A DNA stretch of 56,871 nucleotides, from assembly GCA_019119335.1 (NCBI GenBank), contig DWXF01000007.1, forward strand, positions 1 to 56,871, in the 5' to 3' direction. The notes beneath the pieces are model-generated. The model ran no database searches. It saw only the letters and a program-made list of their open reading frames with translations, and had not been told where the DNA came from. The DNA comes from Candidatus Flavonifractor merdavium. GTDB lineage: Bacteria > Bacillota > Clostridia > Oscillospirales > Oscillospiraceae. Of the stretch, positions 1 to 10,018 are shown piece after piece (the stretch's first letter is position 1; each line of letters begins with the position of its first letter). The position numbers were made by a program, and so were the translations under genes.

Positions 1-143
1 CCGAGGCGCAGAACAAACTGATTTTAGATACAGGCTGCGACATGATCCAAGGTTACTATTATTATCGTCCGATGGAATTGTGTGATATCTATCGGATGGT
101 GAGCCAACTGGGGGAAACGCCCCATGAAAAAGAGAGCGTTTAA
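1..143 (+). CDS. EAL-domain c-di-GMP phosphodiesterase, C-terminal end (partial)
   Basis: Reading frame 3 is open from the window edge to a TAA at 141-143. The peptide contains GCDMIQGYYYYRPM, which fits the last loop and strand of EAL domains (the usual form is G-x-x-x-x-QGY-x-x-x-x-P). About 46 residues are visible and the catalytic part lies outside the window. EAL proteins hydrolyse cyclic di-GMP to pGpG. The gene points into the pilus operon, which starts 81 bases further on. With the GGDEF gene at 16227 and the MshEN domain of PilB it suggests c-di-GMP control of the pilus. Family assignment rests on this short end only. Confidence 0.75.
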   Translation, partial: EAQNKLILDTGCDMIQGYYYYRPMELCDIYRMVSQLGETPHEKESV

Positions 144-224
144 ATTTCACCAGCTTCATTAAGGCGGAATATTTCCCATAACCATCCGCTCATTGCCTTA
201 TCAGCCAACGGGGGTAGCAATAAT

Positions 225-3200
225 ATGCCGTATTGGAAAAAGAACCGACAAAACGGGTTTACAATCCATGAAATGCTGATTGTAATACTGATTTCTCTTG
301 TCCTTCTCTCGCTTTCCATCGTCGGTCTCGTAAACTATATGCGGTATTTACAGCTAGCCCAGATGGATCATTCCGCCAAAGAAATTTTTCTGGCCGCTCA
401 AAACCGTTCCATCCTTCTGCACAGCAGTCAGCAGTTGGATAACCTTGTCGTACAGGAAGGAAACAGGATAAAAAACGTGGATGTGATCCCTCACTCCACC
501 AATACCACTCAGATTGATGTCTATTACATACGCTGTGACAACCCCTATATAGAAGAACTCCTGCCCAGCTACACCATCGATCCCACCTTATGGGAGGGGG
601 ATTTCTGGATTACCTATGAGCCGGAGAGCGGCAGTGTAATAGACGTGTTCTTCTGCGAGCAGAACCTGGAGGTGGGAGACAGCTTCCCCGACTTCTATAC
701 CGCGTGGCGGGCCGCGCCCAAAACCGACCGCATGAGCCGGAAGCCCATGGTGGGTTACTATGGGGGCGAGGCCGCAGAAAGCGGTACTACCATTTCCCTG
801 CGCACCCCGGTCATCAACATCTATAACGAGGATACCCTGCGGGTGGAGGTCACCTACTGGGTGCCCAGAACCCTTGATACCATGGGCGAGGCAAGCAACG
901 TCAAGCTGGATGTGACCCTGACCTATCAGGGGAATACCGTTACGCTGGAGAAGAGGGAGGCGGAAAATCATTTTGGCACAGATGGAACCTCCTATTTTGT
1001 CTATACCTACACCTGGATTCTGGATTCCTTGACCGAACCCGGGAAACAATTCAAAGATATTTCTTTCCCCGGCGCCCCCACGCTGACCTATGGCGGCGAC
1101 TTCACGGTTTCCGCTGAGGTAAGCTATACGGGAGACGCCCTGAAGGTCAACGGCGCCCGGAAGAGCGCCAGTGACAACAGCCTGTTCGCCAAGGACAGCA
1201 ATGGAGATACCGCCTACATCACCTGTCTGCGCCACCTGCAAAATCTGGATGTGGATTGGTCTGAGGTGGCCGGCGAGAAAACCAGGGCTGTGCAGACGAG
1301 GGATATCCAGGGCGTGGAGGACTACCTATTCCAGCCCATTGAAAACGAGAATCTGGACAGCTATGACGGCGGAGGATTTTTTATCCAGGATCTGAAGATC
1401 AGCGGAACCGGCCCGTCCGCCGGTATGTTTGGGGATTTTTCCGGCCAGGCCGGCAGGTACAAGACATTGGAGAACATCCGACTGATCAATACAGTTCTGA
1501 CAGACAGCGTTGGCCCTGCCGGTGCGCTGGTTGGCAATGGCAGCTGCCTGACCATAGACAACTGCCAGGTTTATTGGGAAAACCGCTCCGAGGAGACCAC
1601 CAACCTGCGGGACGTGCTGGGGGACAGCATCAATGGGATCCGGTATCAGATTACCGGCAGCAAACCGGCCGGCGGACTGGCGGGGATTCTGAGCGATACT
1701 GTCCTCACCGGCTGCTCCGCCTCCTCCCTGGTGCGGAGCACCGACGCGGCAGGCGGTCTGGTGGGTCAGGGCAGCGGGTTGACGGTGAAGGGCTCCTATG
1801 CCGCCTCCTATCTGGCCGGGCCTGCTGCTGCGGGCCTGGTGGGCAATCTGACGGGGAGCGCCGACATTTCCGGCAGCTACGCCGTGGGCTTTATCGACAG
1901 CAAGAATAACACCGCTGCCAAGGCCGCTGGGCTGTGCCTGGGCGCAGGCACAGCGACAGTAACAAGCTCTTACAGCGCCATGCTGTTTACGGCGGGGAGT
2001 GGGATCCGCAACTATCCCCTGTGTGAACACGGCGCCTATTCCGACACCCATTTCCTGGCCTCCAACCATTTCAACTTCCAGGGGGACACCAGCTTGGGGG
2101 TGCCTTACAGCGCGCTCATCGACCCCGCCCAGTGGAATGCGCTGTTCGGCAGCGGCGTGTTTACCAACAAGGGCATTGTACAGTCCCATCCCTACAACCT
2201 TCAGACCACCCTGTCCCTCACTACCTTTACCTATCCCGGCCTGAAAGGCCTGGAACACTGGGGAGATTGGGGCGCCCAGTTCCAAAACGGCAGTCTGGTG
2301 TACTATGAAGTCTACCAGGATGCACAGGGCGCGACCTCCTACGGCTTTAACATCAGCGGTCTGAGACACCTGTTTGACGACAAAACCGTGGTAAAGGACG
2401 GATATGCCGTAGCCTACAAGAGCACCGAGCAGATTTCCGGGATTGGAGCCACTTTGAAAGTGACTTATCAGACTGCGGATGGAAACGCCACCAGCACATT
2501 TTCCTATGGCGGTGAGGATGATAAAAACCCCATTTATGTGGTCTATAACGTCACCGACACTACGGGAGAAACCAACAACTATTATCTTCTCCCCCTGCCG
2601 GAGACCGTGGTCAACAGCGGCTACGCCGCCGGGGATTTTTACCAAAAGATTACCATTAAGGATACCCCCAACGAGGCAGTCACCGCCGCGGGGGAGAAAA
2701 GCTATTACTACAACCCCCATTTTGCCAACACAGTGCTCTCCACCAGTGAGGTCACGGAGGAGGATTTGCCTGCCAAGGCCAAGCGGCTGCAAGTGGAAGT
2801 GCGCACCCCCCGGCACCTGTATCATCTCAGCCAGTTTGAGACCTACTATGCCAGCAGCAACCAGTACCGGTTCCTCCAGCAGCTGGATCTGAACTATGAC
2901 ACCTACACAGGGTATAGTCTGTTTACCGACGGCTGGTCTCAGGCCCCCATTGGACTGGACGGAGGCAGCCCCTTCCGGTGCGTCTACTACGGCAACTGCC
3001 ACAGCATTACCGGGGTGGTTCCCACCGTTCATGATGAGGACGGCAGCGCCTATCAATATGTGGGCCTGTTTGGGTATACCACCGGCGTGCTTCAGGACAT
3101 CGTTTACCAGATGAAGGAGGGAGACACCCTTTTCGTCACCCAGTCGGGCAGCAGCTCCGAGACCCTGTATGCAGGCGCTCTGGCCGGATACAACGGAGGC

Positions 3201-6200
3201 ACGGTACATAACTGCGCCGCCTTCGGGGTGCGGCTGCAGGCCAACGGCTACCAGTACAGCACCATCTACCTGGGGGGCCTGGTGGGCGAAAACCAGGGTA
3301 CCGTACAATGCAGCGCCGTGGAGGGGGCGTCCATCACGGCCCAGGCCTCCATGTCCCACGCCTACGCGGGGGGATTTGTAGGGGAAAATACCGCTGGTGG
3401 CGTTATTGACCAGTGTTACGCCGTGGGCAAGGTATCGGTCTCCCAGGCCCGGTACGGCACGGTATATGCCTGCGGCTTTGCCGGGCGCAGCAGCGCCGCC
3501 CTCTCCCGCAGCTATGCCGCCGTCTATCTGCTGGCCGACGGCGAGGCCCAGCGCTACGGCTTCTGCCCCGACAGCTCCAGAAGCTGCGTCTATCTGAACA
3601 ACGGTAACTTTACCTATCGGGAGGAAAACTATGCCGCCCTGTATACGGACCCCTATGCCATCCCTGTGAGCTGGGAAGCTCTCACCGGACAGTCTCAGAG
3701 CGATATCGTTGACGGACTGGGCATGGAGTGGGGAGCCCCCTCCAATTGGAAGGGGAGCTACCCCTACCCAGCTGTGGTAACCGAAAAAGAGGGCTCCTCC
3801 GCCCGCCATATCCACTATGGCCAGTGGCCGGAGCAGATGGATCTGGGCACCACAGGTGTGTACTACTGGGAGAAACTGACCATCGGCTCCACCGACTCCT
3901 ACCACTTCAGCGCCATCTCCCGAACGGCGGATGGCCAGGTGACCAAAAGCGGCACCCTCTCCACCTCCCACGGGGACGGCGGCGTGGTTACCGAGTACGG
4001 GTACGGATATTTCTATGAAGCCGGCAGCAATGCCCCTTCGCTGCTCAGCACCGGCATCGGCTACAAAAAGGACGTAATATTTAACTTCCAGGACGAAGCG
4101 GAAAACATTGCGGCCAACACCGCCCTCTCCACGCTGATGGGGGGCCGGTACTCCTTCCACAGCTACAACACCTGGGGAACTGCAGCGGAAGGTGTGGGCC
4201 TGTATACCTCCGGGGCGGGAAACTACGGTCAGCCCCCCTACGGCACCTGGACGCTGGGCGGAAACTTTACCGTCCGGCTCAATCCCTTCTTTGCCGATTC
4301 CATGTCCTATGACGGCTGGACTGCGTCGGAGGAGGTTCCGACCTCTCTGCCGGGGACGGAAAAGAACCCCTACCAGGTGCGCTCCATCGACCAGCTGCAG
4401 TTCATCAACTGGAACATCAACCAGAAAAACACCACCCGCCGGATGGATACCTGGAACAAGGCCAATTACCCCTACCTGTCCTATGGCGAAAACGGCGTCC
4501 TGACTACGCGCTCCTTTTTCTGGGAGCAGACCCACGATTTGAAGGGGGCGGCGGGGGTCACCTATACGCCCATTGCCGAGGTCTATGATGACACAGGGGG
4601 ACAGCAGGGCGTCCTGTTCGGCTGGTTTGGCGGAACCTACGATGGAAACGACTATCTGATCGCGGATGTAAATATCAAAGGGCAGAGCGAATCCTCCTGC
4701 ATAGGCCTGTTTGGGGCGGTATTCAACGGTACTTTAAAAAACATCGTACTTTACTCCGAGGACGGTACCGCCACCGTAGAGGGCAGCAACAGCGGAAACA
4801 GCCGCTGGTATGCCATCGGCGGGCTGGCCGGTCTGGCGGGCTCCACCACAGGGAGCGCCGTGGTGAACTGTACGGTGGCAGGCTATACCATCAAGGACAC
4901 CCACCAGTCCACCTCGGCGGGCGGCTGGGGCGGCACGGGACTGGGCGGGCTCATCGGCGTGTCCGACATGAGCCTCACCGGGTGCACCGCCGCAGCCAAC
5001 ATAGAGCTGAACTCCAAGGACAACGACAACGTCCGCGTGGGCGGCCTGGTGGGCAGCTGTCAGGGCAGCATCAGCAGCTGCTACGCCGGGGGACGCATTA
5101 CCGTGGCGTCCACCTCCTCCACGCCCAACGACAGAGGGATCTACATTGGCGGCATAGTGGGGGGCATTTACATGAAGCCCCTGAAGGTCGGGGGCAGCAA
5201 TGCCACGGTGGGCCAGTCGGGCCAGCAGCTGCAGAACACCCTGAATAATTGCTATACCTATGTGGAGCTTCCCTCCGCCGGCGACAACCGGTTTATCAAG
5301 GGTCTGTATGCCGTGGGCGGCAGCGGAGAGCTGAATGTATATGGAACCTCCGACAACAACGCCGACCACGGCTATACCAACTACCACAACAATTACTATC
5401 TGGTCTCCGTGGCGCTGAAAAACAACAACGGAACCCTTCCCACCAAGCACCCCGCCCAAGGCCACGCAATTAAAACGGATGATGGGCAGGTCATCGGCAT
5501 GACCTACGCCGAAATGGCGGACACCGAAACGGGGAACGGTCTGCTGGCAAGGCTGAAGACCGCCGGATTTTCCACCGTGACCACCGTCTCTTCCGGCGGG
5601 GCTTCCCTCTCCGGGCGGTACAGCTTTGGCAGCGATCCCAGCCTCCTGGGCCGGGACTACCCCTTCCCCACCATCCTTACCCAGTCCAGCGATCTGGTGG
5701 CCGGCGGAAAAGCCAATGTCCACTATGGCAACTGGCCGCTGGCAGGCATCCGCCGGGAGGAGGGGGCGCTGCCGGTGAATCTGGATCTGTTCGCCGACTA
5801 CAACAAGGACCTTGGGCAAGCGGTACATACCGAGACCATCTCCCTGGAGGGAGTATCCGGGGGCGGCAGCTGGACTGTGAACATCAAAGACGAGACCATC
5901 GCCACAGCAAAGTTTCTGGAAGGCAGCGGCGATACCAGAACCCTCTCCATCACCGCACGCAAAGCGGGCAGCACCGTGGCCGCCGTAACCTATACCCTGG
6001 GCGGCAGCGAGTACACCCTGGACATCGGTATCAATGTGACAGCGGAGCTGCGTCTGGCGGCCACGGCCGCCTCCCCTGTGCTGGTCTTTACCAGCGAGAC
6101 GGTTCAGACCCCTCTGGAGCTGCGGGATCGCGACAATGAACCGTTGGCGGAAAAGCTGGCCATTGAGCTGAAAAACGTCTCGGTGGAAATCGACCCCGAC

Positions 6201-6758
6201 TACTTCGCCTCGGCCTCCATCGATCAGGAGGACGGTCTGTCCCTTACTGCCGCCAGCGGCGCAAAGCCGGGCAACACCCAGATGACCGTGGGATATGACT
6301 TTACTTACCTGGACCACGACTACCACGCCACCAGCTCCATTGCCCTGCGCCTGGTCACCCCGGAGATCACCCTGAAGCCCCTGGTCTTTACTTTTGAGGC
6401 CGAAAACCAGGCGCGTTCCCAGTCGCTGGAATATACGGGAAACGGCACAGATGAGTTTACCGTCGCGGTAGACGGGCAGCCGCTGGAAATTTCCGGTTTG
6501 ACCGTGATCGGCTTTGAGGACGTACTCCAGGAATACAGGAACATCCTTCTGGTGGAGTGGGCCAGGGACGACCAGGGGCAGGAGCTGCCCGGAACACTGT
6601 CCGTCACCGCTTATCCCCAAACGGTCTATCCGGCCTACGCCTCGGTGCGGGTTCAGTTCCAGTATGAGTATGCGGACAGCACCCACATTGTCTGGAAAGA
6701 CCTGCCGGTGCAGGTCAAAAAGGCGGCTGAGGAAGGCACAGAGGAGGGTCAGCCATAA
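225..6758 (+). CDS. giant GLUG-repeat prepilin, putative pilus-borne adhesin
   Basis: This 2177-residue protein starts with a short basic leader followed by NGFTIHEMLIVILISL, a class III prepilin signal. Cleavage would fall after Gly11, leaving Phe+1 and the conserved Glu+5. The rest is extracellular in character. GLUG-like motifs (GGLVGxNxG followed by a Cys/Ser-rich strand) cluster near residues 480-620, 980-1110 and 1530-1640. Two long modules each end in a similar HYGxWP segment, near residues 1195 and 1840. The last 330 residues resemble bacterial Ig-like folds. A GGGGG ribosome site lies 10 bases before the start, and the stop overlaps the next start by one base. Ordinary minor pilins have 120-250 residues. 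A role as a pilus-tip or pilus-tethered adhesin is inferred from signal and size. Confidence 0.85.
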   Translation: MPYWKKNRQNGFTIHEMLIVILISLVLLSLSIVGLVNYMRYLQLAQMDHSAKEIFLAAQNRSILLHSSQQLDNLVVQEGNRIKNVDVIPHSTNTTQIDVYYIRCDNPYIEELLPSYTIDPTLWEGDFWITYEPESGSVIDVFFCEQNLEVGDSFPDFYTAWRAAPKTDRMSRKPMVGYYGGEAAESGTTISLRTPVINIYNEDTLRVEVTYWVPRTLDTMGEASNVKLDVTLTYQGNTVTLEKREAENHFGTDGTSYFVYTYTWILDSLTEPGKQFKDISFPGAPTLTYGGDFTVSAEVSYTGDALKVNGARKSASDNSLFAKDSNGDTAYITCLRHLQNLDVDWSEVAGEKTRAVQTRDIQGVEDYLFQPIENENLDSYDGGGFFIQDLKISGTGPSAGMFGDFSGQAGRYKTLENIRLINTVLTDSVGPAGALVGNGSCLTIDNCQVYWENRSEETTNLRDVLGDSINGIRYQITGSKPAGGLAGILSDTVLTGCSASSLVRSTDAAGGLVGQGSGLTVKGSYAASYLAGPAAAGLVGNLTGSADISGSYAVGFIDSKNNTAAKAAGLCLGAGTATVTSSYSAMLFTAGSGIRNYPLCEHGAYSDTHFLASNHFNFQGDTSLGVPYSALIDPAQWNALFGSGVFTNKGIVQSHPYNLQTTLSLTTFTYPGLKGLEHWGDWGAQFQNGSLVYYEVYQDAQGATSYGFNISGLRHLFDDKTVVKDGYAVAYKSTEQISGIGATLKVTYQTADGNATSTFSYGGEDDKNPIYVVYNVTDTTGETNNYYLLPLPETVVNSGYAAGDFYQKITIKDTPNEAVTAAGEKSYYYNPHFANTVLSTSEVTEEDLPAKAKRLQVEVRTPRHLYHLSQFETYYASSNQYRFLQQLDLNYDTYTGYSLFTDGWSQAPIGLDGGSPFRCVYYGNCHSITGVVPTVHDEDGSAYQYVGLFGYTTGVLQDIVYQMKEGDTLFVTQSGSSSETLYAGALAGYNGGTVHNCAAFGVRLQANGYQYSTIYLGGLVGENQGTVQCSAVEGASITAQASMSHAYAGGFVGENTAGGVIDQCYAVGKVSVSQARYGTVYACGFAGRSSAALSRSYAAVYLLADGEAQRYGFCPDSSRSCVYLNNGNFTYREENYAALYTDPYAIPVSWEALTGQSQSDIVDGLGMEWGAPSNWKGSYPYPAVVTEKEGSSARHIHYGQWPEQMDLGTTGVYYWEKLTIGSTDSYHFSAISRTADGQVTKSGTLSTSHGDGGVVTEYGYGYFYEAGSNAPSLLSTGIGYKKDVIFNFQDEAENIAANTALSTLMGGRYSFHSYNTWGTAAEGVGLYTSGAGNYGQPPYGTWTLGGNFTVRLNPFFADSMSYDGWTASEEVPTSLPGTEKNPYQVRSIDQLQFINWNINQKNTTRRMDTWNKANYPYLSYGENGVLTTRSFFWEQTHDLKGAAGVTYTPIAEVYDDTGGQQGVLFGWFGGTYDGNDYLIADVNIKGQSESSCIGLFGAVFNGTLKNIVLYSEDGTATVEGSNSGNSRWYAIGGLAGLAGSTTGSAVVNCTVAGYTIKDTHQSTSAGGWGGTGLGGLIGVSDMSLTGCTAAANIELNSKDNDNVRVGGLVGSCQGSISSCYAGGRITVASTSSTPNDRGIYIGGIVGGIYMKPLKVGGSNATVGQSGQQLQNTLNNCYTYVELPSAGDNRFIKGLYAVGGSGELNVYGTSDNNADHGYTNYHNNYYLVSVALKNNNGTLPTKHPAQGHAIKTDDGQVIGMTYAEMADTETGNGLLARLKTAGFSTVTTVSSGGASLSGRYSFGSDPSLLGRDYPFPTILTQSSDLVAGGKANVHYGNWPLAGIRREEGALPVNLDLFADYNKDLGQAVHTETISLEGVSGGGSWTVNIKDETIATAKFLEGSGDTRTLSITARKAGSTVAAVTYTLGGSEYTLDIGINVTAELRLAATAASPVLVFTSETVQTPLELRDRDNEPLAEKLAIELKNVSVEIDPDYFASASIDQEDGLSLTAASGAKPGNTQMTVGYDFTYLDHDYHATSSIALRLVTPEITLKPLVFTFEAENQARSQSLEYTGNGTDEFTVAVDGQPLEISGLTVIGFEDVLQEYRNILLVEWARDDQGQELPGTLSVTAYPQTVYPAYASVRVQFQYEYADSTHIVWKDLPVQVKKAAEEGTEEGQP

Positions 6759-7468
6759 TGCGCGCCATACCCCTTAAACTGCGCAGCCAGCGGGGCGCCT
6801 CCATGCTGCTGGCCCTGCTGTTTCTGCTGATCTGCTCCATGGTCACCGCCTCTATTCTCATGGCGGCGGCAGCCAACGCCGGCAAGCACCGCAGCAACCT
6901 GGAGGAGCACCAGACCTATCTGGCCCTCTCCAGCGCGGTGAGCCTGCTGTGCGATGAGCTCAACGGGGCGGAGTACCGGGGGCGGTATTACTATGAGGTA
7001 GAAGAGCAATACGAAGAGAACGATGATGGCGAGTTGGTGCTTGTTGACACGCTGTACTATCTGGATCAATCGCAGGGAACGTATGACGGCACGTTCAGCC
7101 CCCTCCTACTGGCCAGCTTTGACCGGCTTTTCGCCGATGCAATTGAGGCCTCTCCCGCAGTCTCCGGCTTCGACCGCATTACCTACCAGTCCCGCACCGC
7201 ACCGCTGGCGTACAACCTGACGCTTACTCCGGACACCGGCACCAGCCTGGATGGACAGACGATCGCGGTTTCTCTGGAGATCAAGGAGAACTACGCCATG
7301 TACTTTACCGCCACGCTGGACAATTATACCATCCGGGCGGAGCTCACCCCTACGGAGAGCAAGCCAACGCTGCCCAATCCCCTGTCCGGGGAAGGGGAAA
7401 AAACCACATTGCCCATGAAGTGGAAAATCGGCTGGATCACCACCGGCGAAGAGGAGGACGAACCATGA
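6758..7468 (+). CDS. minor prepilin lacking Glu5 (PilX/GspK-like position)
   Basis: The 236-residue protein begins with a basic leader and RGASMLLALLFLLICSMVTA, a prepilin-type membrane helix. Position +5 after the predicted Gly-Ala cleavage site is Leu, not Glu. In type II secretion and type IV pilus systems the prepilin without Glu5 (GspK/PilX type) usually sits at the tip of the initiating complex. The start overlaps the previous stop (TAATG) and the stop overlaps the next start (ATGA), so translation is coupled with its neighbours. The soluble part (residues 40-236) carries no motif I recognise. Confidence 0.75.
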   Translation: MRAIPLKLRSQRGASMLLALLFLLICSMVTASILMAAAANAGKHRSNLEEHQTYLALSSAVSLLCDELNGAEYRGRYYYEVEEQYEENDDGELVLVDTLYYLDQSQGTYDGTFSPLLLASFDRLFADAIEASPAVSGFDRITYQSRTAPLAYNLTLTPDTGTSLDGQTIAVSLEIKENYAMYFTATLDNYTIRAELTPTESKPTLPNPLSGEGEKTTLPMKWKIGWITTGEEEDEP

Positions 7469-7800
7469 GGCAGCTGCGCGCAAAGCTGAAGAGCAGCCGG
7501 GGAGAAACCCTGGTGGAAACTCTGGCCGCCATCCTCATCGCCTCCCTGTCGGTGGCCATGCTGCTGGGCGGGGTGACGGTCTCCGTCAGGCTGGGCCGTC
7601 ATGCGGACGAGACGGACGCCTATTTTTATGAAACCCTGACGGCGGCGGAAACCCGGCAGACCCCTGCGCCGGATGCCGCCGGCTCCCCCGTGGTAAGAAT
7701 TACGGCGGGGCGCACATCCATCGAACTTCCCGTCCAGGTATACGGGGGCGAGGGGCTGTATTCCTACGCTCTGGACACCGGGGGAGGTACCGGCCCATGA
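7465..7800 (+). CDS. minor prepilin (PilV/GspI-like)
   Basis: The 111-residue protein has the leader MRQLRAKLKSSRG followed by ETLVETLAAILIASLSVAML. This gives cleavage after Gly with Glu at +5, as in type IV prepilins. I chose the start at 7465 because its ATG overlaps the TGA of the previous gene. Upstream codons in the same frame lie inside that gene. The globular part is short (about 75 residues), consistent with a small initiating pseudopilin. It ends in another ATGA overlap with the next prepilin gene. Confidence 0.78.
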   Translation: MRQLRAKLKSSRGETLVETLAAILIASLSVAMLLGGVTVSVRLGRHADETDAYFYETLTAAETRQTPAPDAAGSPVVRITAGRTSIELPVQVYGGEGLYSYALDTGGGTGP

Positions 7801-8315
7801 AGCGCCTGCGCCAAAAACTGAAAAACGGACGGGGCCTGACCCTTGTGGAGATGGTTGCGGCGGCGGCAGTGCTGGCTCTGCTGGGGCTGATGCTCCACAC
7901 AGGCCTGTTTATGGCCCAGAACAGCTACAACAAAATCACAGGCGAGGCGGAGAGTCAGCTGCTCCTGTCCACTCTCACCGATCTGCTGTCCAACGAACTG
8001 CGCTACGCCCGGGACGTGGTGACCGGCGAAGGGGGGCGTCTCCAGCGTTACACCAGCGTCAATTACGGCCGCAACACCATCCTGGCCCTCAACGAGAACG
8101 GGCAGCTGGAGGCCAACGAACGTCAGATGCTCTCCGGCGGCGCCTACGGCAACGGGGCCTACCGGATCGAAGCCTGGAGCATCCTTTATGACGAAACCAC
8201 CCAAGTGTTTACGGTTGAATTAAAGGTAACCGGAGCCTATTCCATCTCCAATGAAACCGAATTTTCCGTCCGCTGTCTCAACGGCGCCGCGGGCGGAGAG
8301 GGAGCGAGCACATGA
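7797..8315 (+). CDS. minor prepilin (PilW/GspJ-like)
   Basis: The 172-residue protein carries a prepilin signal: basic leader, then GRGLTLVEMVAAAAVLALLG, with cleavage after Gly and Glu at +5. The C-terminal part contains a predicted beta-rich domain without a motif I can name. It is the fourth consecutive prepilin-type gene and is coupled by ATGA overlaps to its neighbours on both sides, so the four probably form one initiation/tip complex for the pilus. The PilW/GspJ comparison rests on order and size only. Confidence 0.75.
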   Translation: MKRLRQKLKNGRGLTLVEMVAAAAVLALLGLMLHTGLFMAQNSYNKITGEAESQLLLSTLTDLLSNELRYARDVVTGEGGRLQRYTSVNYGRNTILALNENGQLEANERQMLSGGAYGNGAYRIEAWSILYDETTQVFTVELKVTGAYSISNETEFSVRCLNGAAGGEGAST

Positions 8316-10018
8316 AGTATACACGACTGGGCGACCTGCTGGTGGGCAACGGCACCATTACCCAAGAGCAGCTGCAAGAGGCCCTCAAACTGCAGAAAGA
8401 AAACGGCAAGCGCCTGGGCGATATCCTGCGTGACAACCACATCATTACGGAAAACCAGGTAATCGAGGCGCTGATGACCCAGCTGGGGCTGGAGTTCATC
8501 GACCTGAACGCCTGCACCATTTCCGCGGAAATGGCCCAGCTGGTCCCCAAAAGCATTGCAAAGAAGCACCGGGTGGTTCCCGTGCGGGCCACCCGAACCG
8601 AGCTGTATCTGGGCATGTCCGACCCGCTGAATTTTGCCGCCATGGAAGAGGTGGCGGCGGCCACCCGCCGCCAGGTCGTCCCCATGATCGCCACGGAATC
8701 CGCCGTGGAGCGGGCCGTGCAGAACCTGTACAGCAACCAGGGCACCATGAAGGCCATCGAGGACATGCGCCGGGACCTGGACTCCGGCCAGTATGGGGCC
8801 GCCATCCGTCTGGGCGAGGAGGCCCAGCTGGCCGCCGACGAGGGGGACGAGAACGCCGCCCCCACCATCCGCCTGGTCAACTCCATCATCCACCGGGCCT
8901 ATACGGAAAACGCCAGCGACATCCATCTGGAGCCCACCGGGGAGAAATTGCAAATCCGTATGCGCATCGACGGCGTGCTACGCAATATCATTACCGTACC
9001 CCGGGAACTGCAGATGTCGGTCATCTCCCGCATCAAAATTATGGCCCAGATGGACATTGCCCAGAAAAACATCCCCCAGGACGGGCGCATCAACATGACG
9101 GTGCAGCAGGAGACCCTGGATCTGCGCGTGTCCACTCTGCCCACCATCCACGGGGAGAAAATCGTCATCCGCCTGCTGCGCAAAGACGCCCGGATGGTCA
9201 CCATCGACGGCATCGGCCTGCAGGGTGAGAACCGGCGCAAGTTTCTGGAACTGCTCACCGGCACCACCGAAGGCGTGCTGCTGGTGGTGGGCCCCACCGG
9301 CTCCGGCAAGACCTCCACCCTCTACACCATGATTGACCAGAAAAAGAGCGAGGAAGTGAACCTCATCTCCCTGGAGGATCCGGTGGAGTACCACATGGAG
9401 GGGGTCTGCCAGGTGCAGATCAACGAGCGCACCGACCTGACCTTCGCCAACGCCCTGCGGGCGGTGCTGCGTCAGGACCCGGACATCATCGCCGTAGGCG
9501 AGATCCGGGACGGGGAAACGGCGGAGATCGCCATGCGGGCGGCCATGACCGGCCACCTGGTGCTCACCACCATCCACACCAACGACGCACTCTCCTCCAT
9601 TGACCGCCTGCTGGACATCGGGGTGGAGCCCTACCTCATCGCCGGAGCGGTGCGGGGCATCATTTCCCAGCGGCTGGTGCGCAAGATCTGCCCCCGGTGC
9701 CGCCAGGCCTACACCCCCACTCAGGAGGAGGCCGCCCTGCTGGGGCTGCCCTGGAGCGAGGAGCTGAAATGCTACCGGGGCACGGGCTGCCCGGACTGCT
9801 TCCAGACCGGCTACCGGGGCCGGACGGCGGTATTCGAGATCCTGCCGGTCACCCCGGAAATCCGCCGGGCCATCCACCGGCAGGATGTCAAGGAGCTGCA
9901 GGAGGCGGTAAACCAGTCCACCTTCCAGCCCCTTCTGGCAAACTGCGCCCAGCTGGTAACCCAGGGGGACACCACCACGGAGGAAATCCTCAGGATTATA
10001 GGGAGACAAGTGGAATGA
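8312..10018 (+). CDS. pilB: type IV pilus assembly ATPase PilB with MshEN c-di-GMP-binding domain
   Basis: The 568-residue protein powers pilus extension at the inner face of the membrane. Residues 5-65 show the tandem MshEN pattern: RLGDLLVGNGTITQEQL, a spacer, then RLGDILRDNHIITENQV. This is the known c-di-GMP-binding fold of MshE/PilB-type ATPases. The secretion ATPase domain has a Walker A GPTGSGKTSTLY near residue 327, the Asp box with VGEIRD near 393 and a His box with TTIHTND. A zinc-binding CPRC...CPDC pair lies near residues 460-495. Length fits PilB. Start and stop both overlap neighbours by ATGA. Binding of c-di-GMP is inferred from the motif. Confidence 0.96.
   Translation: MKYTRLGDLLVGNGTITQEQLQEALKLQKENGKRLGDILRDNHIITENQVIEALMTQLGLEFIDLNACTISAEMAQLVPKSIAKKHRVVPVRATRTELYLGMSDPLNFAAMEEVAAATRRQVVPMIATESAVERAVQNLYSNQGTMKAIEDMRRDLDSGQYGAAIRLGEEAQLAADEGDENAAPTIRLVNSIIHRAYTENASDIHLEPTGEKLQIRMRIDGVLRNIITVPRELQMSVISRIKIMAQMDIAQKNIPQDGRINMTVQQETLDLRVSTLPTIHGEKIVIRLLRKDARMVTIDGIGLQGENRRKFLELLTGTTEGVLLVVGPTGSGKTSTLYTMIDQKKSEEVNLISLEDPVEYHMEGVCQVQINERTDLTFANALRAVLRQDPDIIAVGEIRDGETAEIAMRAAMTGHLVLTTIHTNDALSSIDRLLDIGVEPYLIAGAVRGIISQRLVRKICPRCRQAYTPTQEEAALLGLPWSEELKCYRGTGCPDCFQTGYRGRTAVFEILPVTPEIRRAIHRQDVKELQEAVNQSTFQPLLANCAQLVTQGDTTTEEILRIIGRQVE

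Noticed and set aside
144..224. A c-di-GMP riboswitch before the giant prepilin gene
   Set aside because: The gap is only 81 bases and lacks the conserved core of either known c-di-GMP riboswitch class.
1326..4535. A 1069-residue open frame antisense to the giant prepilin gene
   Set aside because: It lacks any family motif, has the Gly/Val/His/Gln-rich composition of a GC-skew shadow, and the opposite strand has a clear prepilin and GLUG motifs.
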